Below are positions 9,123 to 17,215 of a stretch of DNA of 44,189 bases, piece after piece. The notes below the pieces were generated by a model. The model saw only the letters and a program-made list of their open reading frames with translations, made no database searches and had not been told where the DNA came from. The translations under genes were made by a program, and so were the position numbers. Within the stretch, counting starts at the first letter, position 1. The number at the start of each line of letters is the position of its first letter. Source of the stretch: Prochlorococcus marinus str. MIT 9401 (GTDB taxonomy: Bacteria; Cyanobacteriota; Cyanobacteriia; PCC-6307; Cyanobiaceae); assembly GCF_000760095.1 (NCBI RefSeq), contig NZ_JNAR01000012.1, forward strand, positions 1 through 44,189, in the 5' to 3' direction.

Positions 9123-9413
9123 TTGGCTGTTGATCGAGAACTTTTAAAAGAAGTTACCCAAGAACTTTGGAATACCGTAAAAAAACTAAGACCTGAAATA
9201 GATCGGCAAACTCGACTTCAATTAGTTTTAAAGGCTTTATTAACTATTGGAGATTTACCAGATCAAATGCAAGCCGCCATGGTAGTAGGTGTTTGCGCAG
9301 AAATGGATAAAAGTGATGTTGATAATGTTGAAACTAATTCACAAACTAAAGATTCAAGCGGAGTTGATACTTCTACAGGCAGAAAAGTAGTTAGAAGAAG
9401 TTCAGCTAAATAA
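9123..9413 (+). CDS. Conserved picocyanobacterial hypothetical protein (96 aa)
   Basis: Starts with TTG at the position giving MAVDRELLKEVTQELWNTVK. Residues 1-65 are amphipathic helices with a small apolar core (LVLKALLTIGDLPDQMQAAM), suggesting a helical bundle. The tail (66-96) is polar and acidic, then basic (RKVVRRSSAK), and is probably disordered. Single gene. Function unknown. Confidence 0.7.
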   Translation: MAVDRELLKEVTQELWNTVKKLRPEIDRQTRLQLVLKALLTIGDLPDQMQAAMVVGVCAEMDKSDVDNVETNSQTKDSSGVDTSTGRKVVRRSSAK

Positions 9414-9424
9414 ACCTTAAACGA

Positions 9425-9658
9425 TCATCCTTTAATTTTCTTTGATTCGTTTTTATTAAGTCTATTGAATAGATAATATGAAATTACAAGTAAGAGAGGA
9501 ACGAATATTGAATGTAAAGTCATCATTAATTCTGTTTGGCCCATTCCTATAAGATTCGACTCGTTTGGAAGTTGTTCTGACCAAGTGCCAACTAAATGCC
9601 AGGCTTGAGGAATTGATAAGAAAAACATATAAGAGCTATAAGTTAAGTTTATGTTCAA
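9425..9658 (-). CDS. Small two-helix membrane protein (77 aa)
   Basis: Two hydrophobic segments (about 6-22 and 46-65) are separated by a polar loop, with a lysine-rich C-terminus (NKNESKKIKG). It lies just downstream of the carotenoid-isomerase-like gene on the same strand, 87 bases away, and converges with the gene at 9123. No family recognised. Confidence 0.6.
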   Translation of the reverse strand: MNINLTYSSYMFFLSIPQAWHLVGTWSEQLPNESNLIGMGQTELMMTLHSIFVPLLLVISYYLFNRLNKNESKKIKG

Positions 9659-9745
9659 ATAAAGATTATCATTATTGAACGTTTTTGCTTTCTTTATTCT
9701 TATTTCTTAACTAAGTATTTGTAGAGTTATAAAAAAGAACTTGAT

Positions 9746-11275
9746 TCATAAATTTATTTTCTTTAGAAGAGTTTTAAATTCTTTTTTACCAATAATTTTT
9801 TCAGCTGCGTAAGCGCCACTTGCTGAAACAGCAGGAATTCCAATACCTGGAAATGTACTTGCACCGCAAGTAAATAAATTTTTCACTGGAGTTTTGCAGC
9901 CTGGGAAAAGACCTTTTGCTGCAGATAATGCAGGGCCGTAACTGCCGCAATAGGTATTGGTGAATTTTTTATGAGTGATTGGGGTTCCTAGCATCTTTAA
10001 ATCAATCCTTTCATCTATATCAGGGATGAATTTTCGCACTGAATTAAGGAGTATTGAACATCTTTCTTCTTTCAAATTTCTATATTCTAATTCCTTTGGA
10101 TTTAGGTTTTCCCAAATTTCCCAAGGTTCATTTGCGGGAGTATATCCATGAAGAACATGTTTTCCTTCAGGGGCCATATTTTTATCTAAAACAGATGGGA
10201 TTGAAAATACAGCTATATTTCTTTCTGCGGTTATACCTTTTTCCCATTCATCAACATGTATCGCATGTATTGGCAAATTTTCAAGACCATCAGCATCAAA
10301 ACCTAGATGTATATGAAGGAAAGAATCACATTTATTAGGGTTCAAAACTTTTGTATTCCATCTTTTTGAAATTTCATTTGGAATTAACTTTTTTAAATTC
10401 CAAACATCAGTATTCGTGACCACAGATTCACAACTATAACTAGAACCATTATTAAGAGTTATACCTGTGGCTAAATTTTTATTGAAGTTAATAGTCTTTA
10501 CTCTCGAAGAAAGAATTAATTCTCCTCCATTTTTTTTAAATCCATTAATTAAGGCTTTTACGATAGATTCACTACCTCCTTTGGGGTATTCAAGGTATGA
10601 ATTTGGTTCAAACCATTCGTTAAATAAAGTAGCCATCGCAGCTGTATTTGTATCATGCATTGACATACCACTTATCAAAAAGCTCAATAAATCAACCCAA
10701 TTTCTGAGAAAAGGATCCTCTAGATGATTATTTACTAAATTCCCAAATCCTTTATTAATTTTTGGTATTTGATTGATATTAGGTAAAAATTTTGGTGTTA
10801 AATTTATTAGATCTAAGAAATTTATTGATTCGGGAGAAAAAGAAAGTAATGGTATTTCATTTATTATTTGGCTAAGAGGTTTTATTCCGGAAATAAATGA
10901 TTCCCATTCTTTAACAGATTTCTCACCTCTTAAAGTTTTAATTGTTTGTTTAAAAGGTTCTTCCCCCACATCAAGATTAAAATTGCCTTCTGGGACAATT
11001 ACTTGCCAACCTTTGTATTGAAATAGTTCAACTTCTTCATCAAGTAATTTAAGAATTTGCCCTAGGGGATTAGTTGTCGGCCATTTACCTATTCCACTCC
11101 ACAAGGAAGGACCTGATTCGAAAGTGTAACCATTTCTTTTGAAACTGTGGGCAACACCACCTGGCTGGCTATGAGCTTCACATATAAGTACTTTTTTGCC
11201 TGATAAAGCGAGAATCGAACCACAACATAATCCCCCTATACCACTACCAACTATTACAACATCGTACTTTTCCAT
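9746..11275 (-). CDS. FAD-dependent carotene isomerase / phytoene-desaturase family protein
   Basis: The N-terminus VVIVGSGIGGLCCGSILALSG is a Rossmann FAD-binding motif, followed by EAHSQPGGVAHSFKRNGYTF as in the CrtISO/CrtI family. The C-terminal FAD segment is CGASTFPGIGIPAVSASG. The length of 509 residues fits prolycopene isomerase (CrtH/CrtISO) and related desaturases. In cyanobacteria CrtH turns poly-cis-lycopene into the all-trans form. Several paralogues of this family occur per genome, so the exact reaction is not settled by sequence. No other carotenoid gene is next to it. Confidence 0.85.
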   Translation of the reverse strand: MEKYDVVIVGSGIGGLCCGSILALSGKKVLICEAHSQPGGVAHSFKRNGYTFESGPSLWSGIGKWPTTNPLGQILKLLDEEVELFQYKGWQVIVPEGNFNLDVGEEPFKQTIKTLRGEKSVKEWESFISGIKPLSQIINEIPLLSFSPESINFLDLINLTPKFLPNINQIPKINKGFGNLVNNHLEDPFLRNWVDLLSFLISGMSMHDTNTAAMATLFNEWFEPNSYLEYPKGGSESIVKALINGFKKNGGELILSSRVKTINFNKNLATGITLNNGSSYSCESVVTNTDVWNLKKLIPNEISKRWNTKVLNPNKCDSFLHIHLGFDADGLENLPIHAIHVDEWEKGITAERNIAVFSIPSVLDKNMAPEGKHVLHGYTPANEPWEIWENLNPKELEYRNLKEERCSILLNSVRKFIPDIDERIDLKMLGTPITHKKFTNTYCGSYGPALSAAKGLFPGCKTPVKNLFTCGASTFPGIGIPAVSASGAYAAEKIIGKKEFKTLLKKINL

Positions 11276-11314
11276 TAAATATTTACTTTACTCTTCAGGC
11301 GCAACTAACTAGTT

Positions 11315-11425
11315 TTAAACAAATGTATTAGTAGAAGTTGTAATACTTAGTACAACAGCTAAGAAAAATATGTAAGGGACTGCTTTTAAAGGGATGTATC
11401 CTTGACTTTTAGAAATAAAATCCAT
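11315..11425 (-). CDS. Single-helix membrane micro-protein (36 aa)
   Basis: Product begins MDFISKSQGYIPLKAVPYIF and continues through FLAVVLSITTSTNTFV, giving one transmembrane helix over about residues 15-29. It lies 39 bases upstream of the flavoprotein gene on the same strand, so it may be cotranscribed with it. Function unknown. Confidence 0.5.
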   Translation of the reverse strand: MDFISKSQGYIPLKAVPYIFFLAVVLSITTSTNTFV

Positions 11426-11597
11426 TGATTTAGTTACTTTATGTAAATACTATAACGAGATCTTGTTCCTTATGTGTGCCATAAAATTATTTTTTTGGAA
11501 ATATTTTGAAATAAAAAAATCTTTTTGGAGATATTTTTAACAAAGAACATTTTTTATAGAGTTATCTTAGTATTTGAATCTTAGATAAAAATCTATT

Positions 11598-12083
11598 ATG
11601 AAACAATTTCCTGATATTAATGAGATAAAACTATTAGAAAAAAATTCCCAAAAAAATGGTAGCGGAATTGCATATGAGGAATTGTTAGGAATATGGAAGT
11701 TTAAGTATGTATGGGGAAAGGAGTCAGATGAAATCAAAAATATACCCAGTTCCATTCTCCAAGTATTGTCGGCAAGACTCGAACTGAAAAGTAAAAATAA
11801 AGAGGATCAAATAAATTATGAAATAAAAAATTCAATTAATTTCGGATTATTAAATATCACTTTTATAGGCAACGCAGAATTAAAAGGGATTAGACCTTTA
11901 TTGGCTTTCTATTTTGAAAAATTAAAAATTAGTATTAGTAGTTTTCCTATATTTAATAAGGAATTAAAAAAACCAGAAGATAAAAGAATGCCTTTTTTCT
12001 CACTTGTAGGAATTAGTACTAAAGATAATTGGTTGTGTGCTCGAGGCAGAGGCGGAGGGCTTGCAATATGGGTTAAGTCTTAA
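11598..12083 (+). CDS. Conserved hypothetical protein, lipocalin/fibrillin-like in style (161 aa)
   Basis: Soluble protein with an opening helix, then ELLGIWKFKYVWGK, then alternating beta-strand segments, and a glycine-rich end (CARGRGGGLAIWVKS). The LxGxWxxxY feature followed by strands recalls lipocalin-like or plastid-lipid-associated proteins of cyanobacteria. That link is a guess from the pattern. It ends one base before the stop of the Nif11-like gene on the other strand. Confidence 0.65.
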   Translation: MKQFPDINEIKLLEKNSQKNGSGIAYEELLGIWKFKYVWGKESDEIKNIPSSILQVLSARLELKSKNKEDQINYEIKNSINFGLLNITFIGNAELKGIRPLLAFYFEKLKISISSFPIFNKELKKPEDKRMPFFSLVGISTKDNWLCARGRGGGLAIWVKS

Positions 12084-12084
12084 T

Positions 12085-12300
12085 TTAGTGGTATTCTCCT
12101 GGATGATCTACCTTTCTTACGGTAACTTTATCAACTTTTTGTCCATTAAATCTTAAGAGATCATCTCCTGAAAAGTCATAACCTAAGCGTTGACCTATTA
12201 GGGCTACATCATCTGCTGTAGAGGATGTAGTAACCTGCTTTTTTAATTCTTCATCAGATTGCATCTTAATTAAAAATTTTCTTATTTCAGAAAAACTCAT
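12085..12300 (-). CDS. Nif11-domain protein without a precursor core (71 aa)
   Basis: The N-terminal 55 residues match the Nif11 / nitrile-hydratase-leader fold: MSFSEIRKFLIKMQSDEELK followed by TADDVALIGQRLGYDFSGDDL. In this phylum the fold serves as leader peptide for prochlorosin-type lanthipeptides. Here the tail is only about 16 residues (NGQKVDKVTVRKVDHPGEYH), has no Gly-Gly cleavage site and no cysteines, and no LanM-like enzyme lies nearby. It is therefore more likely a stand-alone Nif11 protein of unknown role than a peptide precursor. Confidence 0.8.
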   Translation of the reverse strand: MSFSEIRKFLIKMQSDEELKKQVTTSSTADDVALIGQRLGYDFSGDDLLRFNGQKVDKVTVRKVDHPGEYH

Positions 12301-12379
12301 TACTAGAATTTGATTGATTGATGTTAAAGAAATTTATAAAATCTTTTTCTTAGCAAGAACAAGATAAATAGATAATCAT

Positions 12380-12391
12380 TATACTATTTTT
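12380..12391 (+). promoter_or_regulatory. -10 element placing the start site at the ATG (leaderless candidate)
   Basis: TATACT at 12380-12385 ends seven bases before the ATG at 12392. A start site at the usual distance would fall on or next to the A of the start codon, and no Shine-Dalgarno is visible. This suggests a leaderless mRNA for the 105-residue membrane protein. Confidence 0.4.
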
Positions 12392-12709
12392 ATGACTTAC
12401 TTATTCCTATATATAGTTGGCATAATTTTAATATGGTGGATATATCGTGTCGGTTGGCTTGAGGCGCTCAAAACAGTAGTTAAAGTTATAGTACCCTCAG
12501 CGCTTATTATTTTGTTTAACATAAAAGCCGGAAGATTACTTTTTAAAAGTCCTGTAGTCGGATTATTAAGCGCTTTGCCTACCTCTATTTTTATTTTTAG
12601 AGGTTCATTACCTTTAGTTAGTTATATAAATAACTGGATTGAAAATAAAATAAATAATTATGATGATTCGGAAGTTATAGATACTGATTCTGTGCCTTTA
12701 GATGATTAA
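12392..12709 (+). CDS. Membrane protein of unknown function (105 aa)
   Basis: Two or three transmembrane helices (about 2-20, 27-45 and 54-72) are followed by an acidic, probably cytosolic tail (NNYDDSEVIDTDSVPLDD). A tryptophan-rich first helix (IILIWWIYRVGWLEAL) is notable. Its stop is one base from the stop of the converging gene at 12711. No family recognised. Confidence 0.65.
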   Translation: MTYLFLYIVGIILIWWIYRVGWLEALKTVVKVIVPSALIILFNIKAGRLLFKSPVVGLLSALPTSIFIFRGSLPLVSYINNWIENKINNYDDSEVIDTDSVPLDD

Positions 12710-12710
12710 T

Positions 12711-13103
12711 TTAATCAAATCCAAGAAATAATTCTTTGTGTACAACAAGAACATCAAATAAAGTCGTTCCATGCATAGGACTTAATGGGATTTTGTCTAT
12801 ATTTAATGCTTCTGCGCAAATTAAATGAGCATCCCATTTTGTATTGTGATCACTTATTTCGATTGACCACTCAATTACTTTTTTGAAATGATCTGGCATC
12901 TCCGAACCAATTTTTCTGCAAATTTGACATAGAACTGACAAAAGAGGAGGTTTTGATGGCCTTTTTAAATCTTTAATAAGACTAGGTTGTGTAAAAACAC
13001 TTGTATAGCGGATGTAGTCTATCAATTCATATTCTTCTTTAGTAAGAGCTGCTTTATCTAATGCTCTTTCAAATTCGTCTATGGGGGTTATGGGCCTATC
13101 CAA
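12711..13103 (-). CDS. Conserved cyanobacterial hypothetical protein (130 aa)
   Basis: Soluble, mostly helical protein starting MDRPITPIDEFERALDKAAL and including QICRKIGSEMPDHFKKVIEW and HNTKWDAHLICAEALN. It begins four bases after the tatA stop, so the two are probably one transcript. Two cysteines and three histidines are spread through it but form no clear metal motif. Function unknown; cotranscription does not by itself link it to protein export. Confidence 0.75.
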   Translation of the reverse strand: MDRPITPIDEFERALDKAALTKEEYELIDYIRYTSVFTQPSLIKDLKRPSKPPLLSVLCQICRKIGSEMPDHFKKVIEWSIEISDHNTKWDAHLICAEALNIDKIPLSPMHGTTLFDVLVVHKELFLGFD

Positions 13104-13107
13104 GATA

Positions 13108-13368
13108 TTATTTTTTGCTGTTTTCTGAATCTATTTTTTCTTGATTAATTTCATTGGTTTGATTGCTTTCTATAGATTTAGGAGATTCATCTTCTTCGTT
13201 CATAACTTGGTCTATTTCATTTTGAAATTCATTCGATGCTTTTTTAAGACTTTTCAAAGTTTTGCCAAGCTGTTTCCCTAATTCTGGAAGCTTTTTGGGA
13301 CCAAAAATTAAAAGAGCTAAGATAAGTATTACAGTAACTTCAGGCAAACCTACACCAAAAATATTCAT
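13108..13368 (-). CDS. tatA: Sec-independent protein translocase TatA/Hcf106-type subunit
   Basis: Forms the pore component of the twin-arginine translocon for folded proteins. The short transmembrane helix (VILILALLIFGP, with the FGPKKLPELGKQLG hinge and amphipathic helix) is diagnostic of the TatA/B family. The amphipathic helix extends to about residue 50, then an acidic tail (NEEDESPKSIESNQTNEINQ). At 86 residues it is TatA-sized rather than TatB. The 130-residue gene follows at once. Confidence 0.92.
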   Translation of the reverse strand: MNIFGVGLPEVTVILILALLIFGPKKLPELGKQLGKTLKSLKKASNEFQNEIDQVMNEEDESPKSIESNQTNEINQEKIDSENSKK

Positions 13369-13458
13369 AACTGATAACTATTTAACTAATTAGGAAATCT
13401 ACTATTAAATATAGTCAAATCATGTGAAAATTTCATTCTCGGAAGAGCTTTTTTAATA

Positions 13459-13596
13459 TTAAAAAATTTTGAAAAATATTATTGTTATTAATACTCCTTT
13501 AAAGAAAACTAACCAAAGTAATTGATAATCACTCAATTTTAATTTTTTTTGGTACCTCTTTATAAGAGTTTTATGTTTGTCTATTAATTTTCTCAT
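13459..13596 (-). CDS. Single-helix membrane micro-protein with basic head (45 aa)
   Basis: The N-terminal 20 residues are strongly basic (MRKLIDKHKTLIKRYQKKLK). A hydrophobic helix over residues 26-45 ends the protein. Such a tail-anchored arrangement fits a small inner-membrane protein facing the cytoplasm. It fills part of the gap between tatA and the secreted protein at 13759; the rest of that gap shows nothing. Family unknown. Confidence 0.5.
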   Translation of the reverse strand: MRKLIDKHKTLIKRYQKKLKLSDYQLLWLVFFKGVLITIIFFKIF

Positions 13597-13758
13597 TTTC
13601 ACCGAGATAATTTATTACTATCACTTATTTTATCTTAATTTCTTTTATTATTATTTTATAGAAATCCTACATCTAATCCATAATAGATTATTCTATTAGA
13701 TTTTAATCTTTTCTAAATTATTGAAACTATTCGCTAAATATCTACCTTCTTAAAAAAA

Positions 13759-13992
13759 ATGAAGTACTTATTTGTTGTTTTTTATCTATTCTTTCTAATT
13801 TATCCAGCTGAAGCCGTTACCACAAAAATGTTTAAAGTATTGGATACGTGTGCAAGATATCGACTCGGTGAGATTAATGCTAATGAGGCTATAGAAAAAC
13901 TAAAATTAAAAAATTCTTCCATTAGTCAGCCAAAGGATCTAGTAAAAAAATATTGCTCAGTATTTACTCCAAATGAAAAAATTGAATTTTAA
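13759..13992 (+). CDS. Small secreted protein with two cysteines (77 aa)
   Basis: Residues 1-19 are a signal peptide (MKYLFVVFYLFFLIYPAEA) with an Ala-x-Ala type cleavage site. The mature part is about 58 residues, helical, and has two cysteines (DTCARY and KYCSVF) that could form a disulfide in the periplasm or thylakoid lumen. Single gene with ATG start. No family name known to me. Confidence 0.7.
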   Translation: MKYLFVVFYLFFLIYPAEAVTTKMFKVLDTCARYRLGEINANEAIEKLKLKNSSISQPKDLVKKYCSVFTPNEKIEF

Positions 13993-14008
13993 ATTTAGCA
14001 CTATATAT

Positions 14009-14143
14009 TTAATTATTCTTTTTTGAATAATCTTTAGCTTTGCTTCTTATTTCTTTAACTTTTTTATAATTAGTTATTTTTAAATTTAAAATAACTCCCA
14101 AAAAAAGAATAAGAAATAAAAAAATATAAATTATTAGTTCCAT
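14009..14143 (-). CDS. Single-helix membrane micro-protein (44 aa)
   Basis: Residues 2-20 are one hydrophobic helix (MELIIYIFLFLILFLGVILN) followed by a lysine-rich cytosolic tail (KKVKEIRSKAKDYSKKNN). Its stop lies 17 bases from the stop of the secreted-protein gene on the other strand. The bipartite design with even lysine spacing supports real coding. Function unknown. Confidence 0.55.
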   Translation of the reverse strand: MELIIYIFLFLILFLGVILNLKITNYKKVKEIRSKAKDYSKKNN

Positions 14144-14307
14144 ATTATTGAATTAATAAATTTACCATAGTTATATTCACCCTAGTTTATTTCAATAATT
14201 TTTTAGTATCTTATAAAACAAAAAAACTGACTTTAATATTAGTTATTTACTTCAAGGCCACAAAAAAAACATATAAACCTCTAATATGGAATTTTATAAG
14301 AATTATT

Positions 14308-14757
14308 GTGCAGATTGGAGATAAAATTCCAGAATTTTCTTTACTGGATCAAAATGGAGTTAAAAGATCAAATAAGGGTTTAAAAAATCCCCTTGTTTTG
14401 TTTTTTTATCCAAAAGATGATACGCCGGGTTGCACTATAGAAGTTTGCGGATTTAGAGATAAATATGACTTATTTAAAGTATTAGGCGCACAAGTTTGGG
14501 GAGTAAGTAATGGAAGTACCTCAAGTCATTTGGCATTTGCTAATAAAAATAAATTACAATATCCATTACTTTGTGATACGAATGACTCTCTTAGGAAAAC
14601 TTTTAAAGTTCCTAAAGTATTAGGTTTTATGGATGGTAGGGTAACTTATGTTATAGATCGCAAAGGGACAGTTAGGCATATTTTTAGAGATTTATTGAAT
14701 GGTCCTGAACACATTAAAGAGGCTATTAGAGTACTTAAGGAAATTCAAAATCAATAA
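14308..14757 (+). CDS. Peroxiredoxin Q / BCP
   Basis: Thiol peroxidase reducing H2O2 and alkyl hydroperoxides with thioredoxin as electron donor. The peroxidatic cysteine is in DTPGCTIEVCGFRD; the second cysteine five residues later is the resolving cysteine typical of PrxQ. FFYPKD precedes it as usual. The length of 149 residues is normal. The start is GTG. It is a stand-alone gene, fitting an antioxidant role in a phototroph, where PrxQ is known to protect against photosynthetic peroxide. Confidence 0.94.
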   Translation: MQIGDKIPEFSLLDQNGVKRSNKGLKNPLVLFFYPKDDTPGCTIEVCGFRDKYDLFKVLGAQVWGVSNGSTSSHLAFANKNKLQYPLLCDTNDSLRKTFKVPKVLGFMDGRVTYVIDRKGTVRHIFRDLLNGPEHIKEAIRVLKEIQNQ

Positions 14758-14823
14758 ATTATTATTCAAAGAATTTTAGATTAATAAGTTTTGTCTTATT
14801 ATAGTTTCAGCTTTTTTAACTAT

Positions 14824-15096
14824 ATGAAGAAATTAGGAATGCAGGCTGTTGATCTTGCTATTCAAAATGGAGTGGATCTTGACGGTACTCCAATCCCTCA
14901 AAAAATGCTTGATCTATACAATAGAATTATGGATGAGGAGAATAAAAGAAAAAGGAGTGGTGTTAAAAAATCAATGAGAAATAGATGCGTCAAAACGGGT
15001 TCTAAGCATTTTGATAAAGAAACATTGAATCAATTATTAATAGACTCGGGATGGGAAGGTCTCAAAGAAAAAGAAATTTTGTTTTTTTATAACTAA
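14824..15096 (+). CDS. Conserved picocyanobacterial hypothetical protein (90 aa)
   Basis: I start at the ATG giving MKKLGMQAVDLAIQNGVDLD; the frame is open further up to a TTG at 14791, but the added residues (SYYSFSFFNY) look non-coding. The middle is very basic (ENKRKRSGVKKSMRNRCVKT), which suggests binding to nucleic acid. It ends FDKETLNQLLIDSGWEGLKE plus a few residues. Function unknown. Confidence 0.7.
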   Translation: MKKLGMQAVDLAIQNGVDLDGTPIPQKMLDLYNRIMDEENKRKRSGVKKSMRNRCVKTGSKHFDKETLNQLLIDSGWEGLKEKEILFFYN

Positions 15097-15196
15097 AAAT
15101 TTTTAAATTATCTTGAAATTTATATATGGTAATTTTTACTTAAAATTAAAAAAATTGAGAACTAACAAAATATTTATTTAGATCTAATTTTTTAAA

Positions 15197-15541
15197 TTAT
15201 TTAAACCATCCTTTTTTGTTAGAGGATATTATTTTCTCTTTTTCAGCTTTTGTTTTATTACTTGCTTTTTTGAAAGCCAAGTTGGCTTCGATAACTGTAA
15301 CTATTGATATGAAAAAAAGACCAGAAATCCCAATTATTTGTTCATTTTGAGAAGGTTCTGAATCACCTTGAAAAAAAATGCCTAAAGCGAACCATGCAGT
15401 ACTAGCAGTGATGGTAAAAAAATAGGGTTTCCATCTTCTTTGATATAAGTAACCTGATCCTAAACCAGGAAGAAAATTCAAAAAAGATGCTACCCATCCT
15501 TTTGAAGATGCAAGTATTTCGTCTCTTGAGGGGTAAGACAT
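15197..15541 (-). CDS. Two-helix membrane protein (114 aa)
   Basis: Starts MSYPSRDEILASSKGWVASF. Hydrophobic segments at about 17-55 and 68-86 flank a polar loop. The pattern LPGLGSGYLYQRRWKPYFF recalls small membrane proteins of the TM2 kind, which often carry a G-G-YxxxR feature. Basic C-terminus. A 34-codon gene lies five bases upstream on the same strand, probably in one transcript. Confidence 0.7.
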   Translation of the reverse strand: MSYPSRDEILASSKGWVASFLNFLPGLGSGYLYQRRWKPYFFTITASTAWFALGIFFQGDSEPSQNEQIIGISGLFFISIVTVIEANLAFKKASNKTKAEKEKIISSNKKGWFK

Positions 15542-15546
15542 TTATG

Positions 15547-15651
15547 TTAGGTATTTATTAAATGTGAATTTATATAAGCAAAAGATATTGCTGCACAAAT
15601 TACCCAACTGAAGGGTAAGAACATTCTTATTTTTTCTTTATTGTTATTCAT
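15547..15651 (-). CDS. Single-helix membrane micro-protein (34 aa)
   Basis: Begins MNNNKEKIRMFLPFSWVICA and continues AISFAYINSHLINT. One helix over about residues 11-27. Its stop is five bases before the start of the 114-residue membrane protein, so both are probably read from one mRNA. No family recognised. Confidence 0.5.
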   Translation of the reverse strand: MNNNKEKIRMFLPFSWVICAAISFAYINSHLINT

Positions 15652-15720
15652 TTTTTAATTATGGAAAATATTTTTAAAATCTGTGGATTTAATAGATACC
15701 TTAAAATCAGAAGAATTAAA

Positions 15721-15743
15721 AAAGACGGTTTTTAACCGTCTTT
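15721..15743 (-). terminator. Rho-independent terminator
   Basis: A perfect 10-bp stem (AAAGACGGTT with AACCGTCTTT) has a 3-base loop. Read on the minus strand it is followed by a run of T residues, so it ends the gene at 15771-16121. Confidence 0.85.
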
Positions 15744-15770
15744 GAAAAAAGTAATTTCTCTAATAATAAA

Positions 15771-16121
15771 TTATTTATCTTTTGAGACTGAGAGTACTTT
15801 AAGTTGTTTTTTTACTTCTTTTTCTCTCTCTTCAAGATGTTTTAGTTGAGCTTTAAAAGCATCTTCAAGTCTTGCTTTTTGTGTTGTAATTTCATCAAGC
15901 TCTTCTTGATGTTGGTTTTTCTTTAACTCCTTCATTTCACTATCGGAAATAACATATACAGGGCGATATGAAGGTGTTTCAAAAAGAAGATCAAACATTG
16001 AATACATAAGTGACCTTTGAATTAGTACAAATTCAATATCTGATAATTCTTTGGAATATGAAAGGATGTATACCGAAGATATTGATACGGCAAATACACC
16101 GAATTTCGGTTTACATAACAT
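15771..16121 (-). CDS. Hypothetical protein with coiled-coil C-terminus (116 aa)
   Basis: The frame is open up to a TTG at 16145; I prefer the ATG at 16121 (MLCKPKFGVFAVSISSVYIL). The first half is beta-rich and apolar. The second half (about 55-116) is a long charged helix (EEREKEVKKQLKVL) likely to form a coiled coil. A strong terminator follows 28 bases downstream. No family recognised. Confidence 0.65.
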   Translation of the reverse strand: MLCKPKFGVFAVSISSVYILSYSKELSDIEFVLIQRSLMYSMFDLLFETPSYRPVYVISDSEMKELKKNQHQEELDEITTQKARLEDAFKAQLKHLEEREKEVKKQLKVLSVSKDK

Positions 16122-16211
16122 AACCGCCCAGTATTTACCGATCAAATTTTAAGGTATGTTTTAAAGTATAAAGGAGATGCTTCTAAAAATTTAAATCAAA
16201 AAGAACTAAAA

Positions 16212-16640
16212 ATGGATTTAAAAATTACTAAAACATTAGTAATCCCATCCAACGAAATTAAATGGCGATTTTCCAGATCCTCCGGTCCTGGAGGGCAAAA
16301 TGTAAATAAAATTGAAAGCAGAGTAGAGATTATTTTTGATTTAAAAGATTCCAAAGTATTAAATGATTATCAGAAAGAAATTCTTAAAAGAAACTTGAAA
16401 AACAAATTAGTAAATAATAGCTTGCGTTTAACGGTTCAAGAACACAGAAATCAATTATTAAATAGGCAGCTAGCTTTAATAAAATTTAGTTCAATCATAA
16501 AAAATGCTTTAAATAAACCATTTAAATTGAGAAAATCTACACAACCTACTAAAGCATCACAAAAGAAAAGAGTTGAGGTTAAGAAAAAACGCGGCGAATT
16601 GAAAAAAAGTCGACAAAAAGAAAAAATATATCAAATATGA
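16212..16640 (+). CDS. arfB: Ribosome rescue factor of the ArfB/YaeJ (class I release factor-like) family
   Basis: Peptidyl-tRNA hydrolase that frees ribosomes stalled on mRNAs without a stop codon. The catalytic GGQ motif lies in SSGPGGQNVNKIESRVEI at about residues 23-40. There is no codon-recognition domain, and the C-terminal 35 residues are a lysine/arginine tail (KKRVEVKKKRGELKKSRQKE), which in ArfB enters the empty mRNA channel. The length of 142 residues fits ArfB and is too short for RF1 or RF2. Single gene. Confidence 0.9.
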   Translation: MDLKITKTLVIPSNEIKWRFSRSSGPGGQNVNKIESRVEIIFDLKDSKVLNDYQKEILKRNLKNKLVNNSLRLTVQEHRNQLLNRQLALIKFSSIIKNALNKPFKLRKSTQPTKASQKKRVEVKKKRGELKKSRQKEKIYQI

Positions 16641-16712
16641 ATAAACTAAATAAATTTTTTCCTCGCAGATTGCAATCAAAGCATGTGATAAATTTAATTT
16701 AATTTTGGTTTA

Positions 16713-16961
16713 TTGAATTCAACTAATGATTTCTGGTTAATTGACTCTAATTTTGTAGGGGTGATGCGTTTCTACAAAGATAGAGATTATTCTGATAAAT
16801 CCATTGATGATATGTTTATTGAAGAAGGAATTATTATGGGAATTCATGGAGAAAATCCTCCATTAATGAAAACTAGAAAAAAAATTGTTATTGAAGAAGA
16901 GAGATTATTATGGCAAAAATTGTTAAATGAATGTTGGCAAAAAACTAATAAAAAATGGTGA
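16713..16961 (+). CDS. DUF1651 family protein, copy 1
   Basis: Starts with TTG, giving MNSTNDFWLIDSNFVGVMRF. The family pattern is W-L-I-x-S followed by V-x-RF and later G-x-x-PP-L/I-M, with a closing helix rich in W. A paralogue in this window at 27983 shares this layout. Function unknown; the family is common in marine picocyanobacteria. Confidence 0.75.
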   Translation: MNSTNDFWLIDSNFVGVMRFYKDRDYSDKSIDDMFIEEGIIMGIHGENPPLMKTRKKIVIEEERLLWQKLLNECWQKTNKKW

Positions 16962-16988
16962 GCAAATTCTACAAAATTTTTTTTAATT

Positions 16989-17153
16989 TCAGAAAATAAA
17001 TGAACCTTTAGGGTATAGCTTGGAAATTTTTTCCTGTTGCAAATATTTCTTTTTTTTGACGTCGTTTTCATATCTTCTCAACATCATTAGATAGTTTGTA
17101 ACTCCAAAAATTATTAAAAACATAATAAATCTTATTCCTGCATCAAAGTTCAT
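16989..17153 (-). CDS. Single-helix membrane protein (54 aa)
   Basis: I use the ATG at 17153 (MNFDAGIRFIMFLIIFGVTN); the frame is open to 17195 but the extra residues look like spacer. One transmembrane helix is followed by a basic tail (LRRYENDVKKKKYLQQEK). Unknown function. Confidence 0.5.
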   Translation of the reverse strand: MNFDAGIRFIMFLIIFGVTNYLMMLRRYENDVKKKKYLQQEKISKLYPKGSFIF

Positions 17154-17215
17154 ATGAATATTAAGCTTTATTTTAATCTGACAATTACTAATCAAAAATC
17201 AATCGGTATTTATAT

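Noticed and set aside
10054-11021. Three plus-strand ORFs of 82-94 codons
   Set aside because: They lie antisense within the flavoprotein gene at 9746-11275, which has full-length family similarity.
12085-12300. Prochlorosin precursor peptide
   Set aside because: Tail is too short, without cysteine or Gly-Gly cleavage site, and no lanthionine synthetase is nearby.
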